Assembly (NCBI GenBank): GCA_937896115.1
Contig: CALBLB010000071.1
Coordinates: 1 to 35,892 of the forward strand
From: an uncultured Succinatimonas sp.
GTDB lineage: Bacteria; Pseudomonadota; Gammaproteobacteria; Enterobacterales; Succinivibrionaceae
DNA: 35,892 nt
Reading direction: 5' to 3'
The translations under genes were made by a program, and so were the position numbers. Shown here one piece after another: positions 33,844-35,892 of the stretch. Position 1 is the stretch's first letter; every line of letters starts with the position of its first letter. The notes below the pieces were generated by a model. That model searched no databases and was not told where the DNA came from. It worked only from the letters and a program-made list of their open reading frames with translations.

Positions 33844-34484
33844 GACAAATCCTCAGGCCATTGCGGCCCTTTTCTTAATAAAACATCACCTAGAGTATCG
33901 TAAACTGAAGTTGAACCGGACAGTCCGCCGCAAGGTAAAGTCAAAGCAAAATCTGTACGTTTTAAGATTACGGGACTTAAAAGATCAAAAGAGCTTACAG
34001 CCTGCTCTCCTGACAAATTGGCACTGGTAGATATCAAGGGAACTCCGGATAAACGCACCAAATCCGCCAAGGTTTTAAAAGCAGTTACCCTGACAGCTAC
34101 GCTTCCTCTCCCGCCTGTAAGTAAACTTCCTCGCAAAAGATCAGCACACGGCACAACAAAAGTATAAGGTCCAGGCCAGAGCTTTTTTATCAAGTTCTGC
34201 CCTTTGCTGGATATATTTTTAAAATCGACTACCGACTCAAGATCTTGCAAGCTTGATGCAATGGTTATCAATCCTTTGGCACTATCGCGCTCTTTTATCC
34301 TTACCACACGAGCTACAGCATCTTCATTTAATGCATTACAACTTAACCCATATACGCCTTCGGCGGGACAAACAATCACCCCTCCCCTACGGATAACCTC
34401 AGCTGCTTGCGACAAGTCATCAGAGAAAACGGGGTTAAGACCAATCCCAGCCCGTGTAGCAATAATCTCAAACTCACTTTCCAT
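33840..34484 (-). CDS. tsaC: TsaC (RimN/YrdC), threonylcarbamoyl-AMP synthase
   Basis: 214 residues of the YrdC/Sua5 family without the Sua5 C-terminal domain. Seen: GGVIVCPAEGVYGLSCNA, RIKERDSAKGLI (the K-R-x-K-Gx-I motif), WPGPYTFVVP, VAVRVTAF, and LISTSANLSGEQAV. It condenses threonine, bicarbonate and ATP into threonylcarbamoyl-AMP, the first step of t6A37 formation on tRNA. It is about 24 residues longer than E. coli TsaC, mainly at the N-terminus. The ATG overlaps the purE TAA by one base. Its pathway partner TcdA is encoded at 11172-11921. Confidence 0.95.
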   Translation of the reverse strand: MESEFEIIATRAGIGLNPVFSDDLSQAAEVIRRGGVIVCPAEGVYGLSCNALNEDAVARVVRIKERDSAKGLITIASSLQDLESVVDFKNISSKGQNLIKKLWPGPYTFVVPCADLLRGSLLTGGRGSVAVRVTAFKTLADLVRLSGVPLISTSANLSGEQAVSSFDLLSPVILKRTDFALTLPCGGLSGSTSVYDTLGDVLLRKGPQWPEDLS

Positions 34485-34993
34485 TAAAAATCTGCCAGTT
34501 TTTCCTGCAAAGCTGCATCTTTGTTTCGAACAGTTTGCGCAGCGTTTTCCCTATCCTTTTTAACACGGGCATCAAGTTCTGGATCAGATAAAGCCATGAT
34601 CTGAGCTGCAAGATATGCTGCATTTTTAGCTCCGGCTTTGCCGACAGCTACGGTAGCAACAGGAATACCACCCGGCATCTGAACAGTCGAATACAAGGCA
34701 TCGATACCGTTCAACGGACCTCCATCACAGGGTATACCTATCACAGGGCGGGTTGTACGTGCGGCAATTGCTCCGGCAAGATGAGCAGCAAGACCAGCTG
34801 CACCTATGAAGACCTGGCACCCACGTTTCTCCGCATCCTGAACATAAGAACAAACTTCATCCGGAGTACGATGAGCAGAGGCTACACGTGCTTCATATCT
34901 AATTCCCAACCCCTTAAGAATATCCATGGTATTTTTCAGAAGAGGCAAATCAGAATCAGATCCCATAATGATGGCTACGAAATGAGAGGACAT
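34484..34993 (-). CDS. purE: PurE, N5-carboxyaminoimidazole ribonucleotide mutase
   Basis: 169 residues, class I PurE length. GSDSDLPLL (residues 11-19) and ASAHRTPDEV with His41 are the active-site segments; FIGAAGLAAHLAGAIAARTTRPVIGIP and STVQMPGGIPVATV complete the family core. It shifts the carboxyl group of N5-CAIR to give CAIR in purine synthesis; no purK lies next to it here. I use ATG 34993, preceded by CGGAG. The in-frame ATG at 35029 would lie inside the predicted promoter (-10 at 35017-35022), so it cannot be used from that transcript. Confidence 0.96.
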   Translation of the reverse strand: MSSHFVAIIMGSDSDLPLLKNTMDILKGLGIRYEARVASAHRTPDEVCSYVQDAEKRGCQVFIGAAGLAAHLAGAIAARTTRPVIGIPCDGGPLNGIDALYSTVQMPGGIPVATVAVGKAGAKNAAYLAAQIMALSDPELDARVKKDRENAAQTVRNKDAALQEKLADF

Positions 34994-35016
34994 ACTATCT
35001 CCGTTATCCTGAACCG

Positions 35017-35045
35017 TATATAAATACACACAAGAATGTTTACAA
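35017..35045 (-). promoter_or_regulatory. Candidate promoter of purE-tsaC-aroE-rsmJ
   Basis: TTGTAA (35040-35045) and TATATA (35017-35022) are 17 bases apart on the minus strand, about 20 bases before the purE ATG at 34993. No PurR-type palindrome is evident near it. Confidence 0.55.
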
Positions 35046-35196
35046 AATTTCTTTTAAAGATTTTAGCACCGGTCTTTTATTCCTAAAGATTTTGGTTATG
35101 AATTCTCCTTTATGCTCGAATTGTTAAAAATCAACCTGTTGTAAAGTTAAATGCTTCAGACTGCCGCTGTTTAACATTTTTTTACGCCAAATGATC

Positions 35197-35772
35197 CTAA
35201 AGTTCTGTTACTTCTTTGCGTTTACGGCGCCTGGGTCTGCGACTAATGCACATGGTATTGCCACATACAAGTTTTTCACCCTTTGAATTTCTTTTTACAA
35301 ACATCAAAGGAAAAGAACATTTAGGACAAGTTTGCTCTTTTGGCTTTCCTGGCACCGTATAAGTACAATCAGGATAATTAGTACAGGCATAGAACATGCG
35401 CCCCGTTTTGGTAAAACGTTGCGTCATTTCCCCTTTACCGCATAAGGGACATTTAATCTTAGAATTATCGTGTCCTGTGTAGGTGTAATCACATTCTGGA
35501 TAGCGTGTACAACCGACAAATAGTCCGTATCTTCCTCGTTTTAACGCAACCAACGCTCCGCATTTTGGACAATGATCACTCATAGGTAAAACAATGTCTA
35601 CGCTACGACGACGCCCGACCGGTTGCATAAAATCACATGCAGGATAATCAGAACATCCTAAAAAATCGCCACGCTCAGAATGTCTCAATACCAACGGCTG
35701 ACCGCACTGCGGACAAGGATCACCTTCTTGTAATGCATCTTCTTCATCTGTGGCTTTTGCATTTTGTAACAT
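35197..35772 (-). CDS. yrdD: YrdD-like protein with four topoisomerase I C-terminal zinc ribbons
   Basis: 191 residues made of four Cys4 modules, each CPxC...C-x4-5-C: CPQCGQPL with GCSDYPAC, CPKCGALV with GCTRYPEC, CPLCGKGE with ACTNYPDC, and CPKCSFPL with CGNTMC. This is the zf-C4_Topoisom repeat of DNA topoisomerase I C-termini, found alone in E. coli YrdD, which also lies beside tsaC-aroE. The modules probably bind single-stranded nucleic acid; the role of YrdD itself is not well established. The C-terminus is strongly basic (RRPRRRKRK). It is 203 bases before purE on the same strand, and a terminator lies directly upstream of its start. Confidence 0.9.
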   Translation of the reverse strand: MLQNAKATDEEDALQEGDPCPQCGQPLVLRHSERGDFLGCSDYPACDFMQPVGRRRSVDIVLPMSDHCPKCGALVALKRGRYGLFVGCTRYPECDYTYTGHDNSKIKCPLCGKGEMTQRFTKTGRMFYACTNYPDCTYTVPGKPKEQTCPKCSFPLMFVKRNSKGEKLVCGNTMCISRRPRRRKRKEVTEL

Positions 35773-35791
35773 TTATTGATATTTCAACAAC

Positions 35792-35828
35792 AAAAAAGCC
35801 CTTTACAACAATAGTAAGGGCCTTTTTT
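35792..35828. terminator. Bidirectional intrinsic terminator upstream of yrdD
   Basis: GCCCTT-T-AC (35798-35806) pairs with GTAAGGGC (35814-35821), with one bulged T. Six A residues (35792-35797) flank the stem on the left and six T residues (35823-35828) on the right, so it can work on both strands. It probably ends a gene beyond the right edge. Confidence 0.85.
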
Positions 35829-35892
35829 CAAAAAATTAGGCTCTTCAGGCATAAAAGTGGGTAAAAGACCATGATTTGATGCCATAAAGCGC

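Noticed and set aside
35845..35892. C-terminal fragment of a minus-strand gene entering from the right edge
   Set aside because: Several frames are open for 15-35 codons and none has a recognisable match, so I cannot choose one, although the terminator at 35792-35828 suggests a gene ends here.

Overview
The window reads as chromosomal DNA of a fairly low-GC gammaproteobacterium. Evidence is the divergent ilvY/ilvC pair with a long (494-residue) ketol-acid reductoisomerase, enteric-type PhoA, Rep, RsmJ and TcdA, a yrdD-purE-tsaC-aroE-rsmJ block, and CCA-encoding tRNA genes. An Aeromonadales/Succinivibrionaceae-type host is my guess, not shown by the sequence. I see no prophage, insertion sequence or CRISPR array, and no gene-free stretch reaches 300 bases.

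Layout. (1) 1-6735, minus: a type VI secretion operon, tssA-tssB-tssC-hcp-tssE-tssF-tssG, with tssG cut by the left edge; an intrinsic terminator sits between hcp and tssE. (2) 6978-10705, plus: flavodoxin, an NSS-family sodium symporter and secreted alkaline phosphatase PhoA, with terminators behind the last two. (3) 10894-11115, minus: tRNA-Arg(CCG) and tRNA-Leu(CAG) behind a strong promoter. (4) 11172-15939, plus: tcdA, a zinc-finger/TOPRIM primase-like protein and the helicase rep. (5) 16104-18694: ilvC (minus) and its regulator ilvY (plus) around a LysR-type operator. (6) 18904-24354, plus: pgi, then dnaE, whose frame is broken near codon 798. (7) 24351-25510, minus: a 4'-phosphopantetheinyl transferase and a small membrane protein. 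(8) 25627-32306, plus: lgt, glmU, glmS, a GPH-type transporter fused to a fructose-type PTS IIA domain, and a frameshifted ModA-like binding protein. (9) 32291-35772, minus: yrdD, purE, tsaC, aroE, rsmJ in tight order.

How genes work together: TssB/TssC/Hcp form the contractile sheath and tube, TssE/F/G the baseplate, and TssA coordinates assembly. GlmS and GlmU make UDP-GlcNAc; Lgt lipidates lipoproteins. TsaC and TcdA act at the start and end of the t6A/ct6A tRNA modification route. IlvY probably activates ilvC.

Items most worth a second look: the dnaE break, which looks like a 17-nt loss between short repeats in an essential gene; the transporter-IIA(Fru-type) fusion overlapping an orphan, broken ModA-like gene; the primase-like protein upstream of rep, which keeps its TOPRIM acidic residues but has no recognisable Walker A in its C-terminal region; the hcp/tssE terminator; and the repeat plus three-codon leader before the flavodoxin gene.
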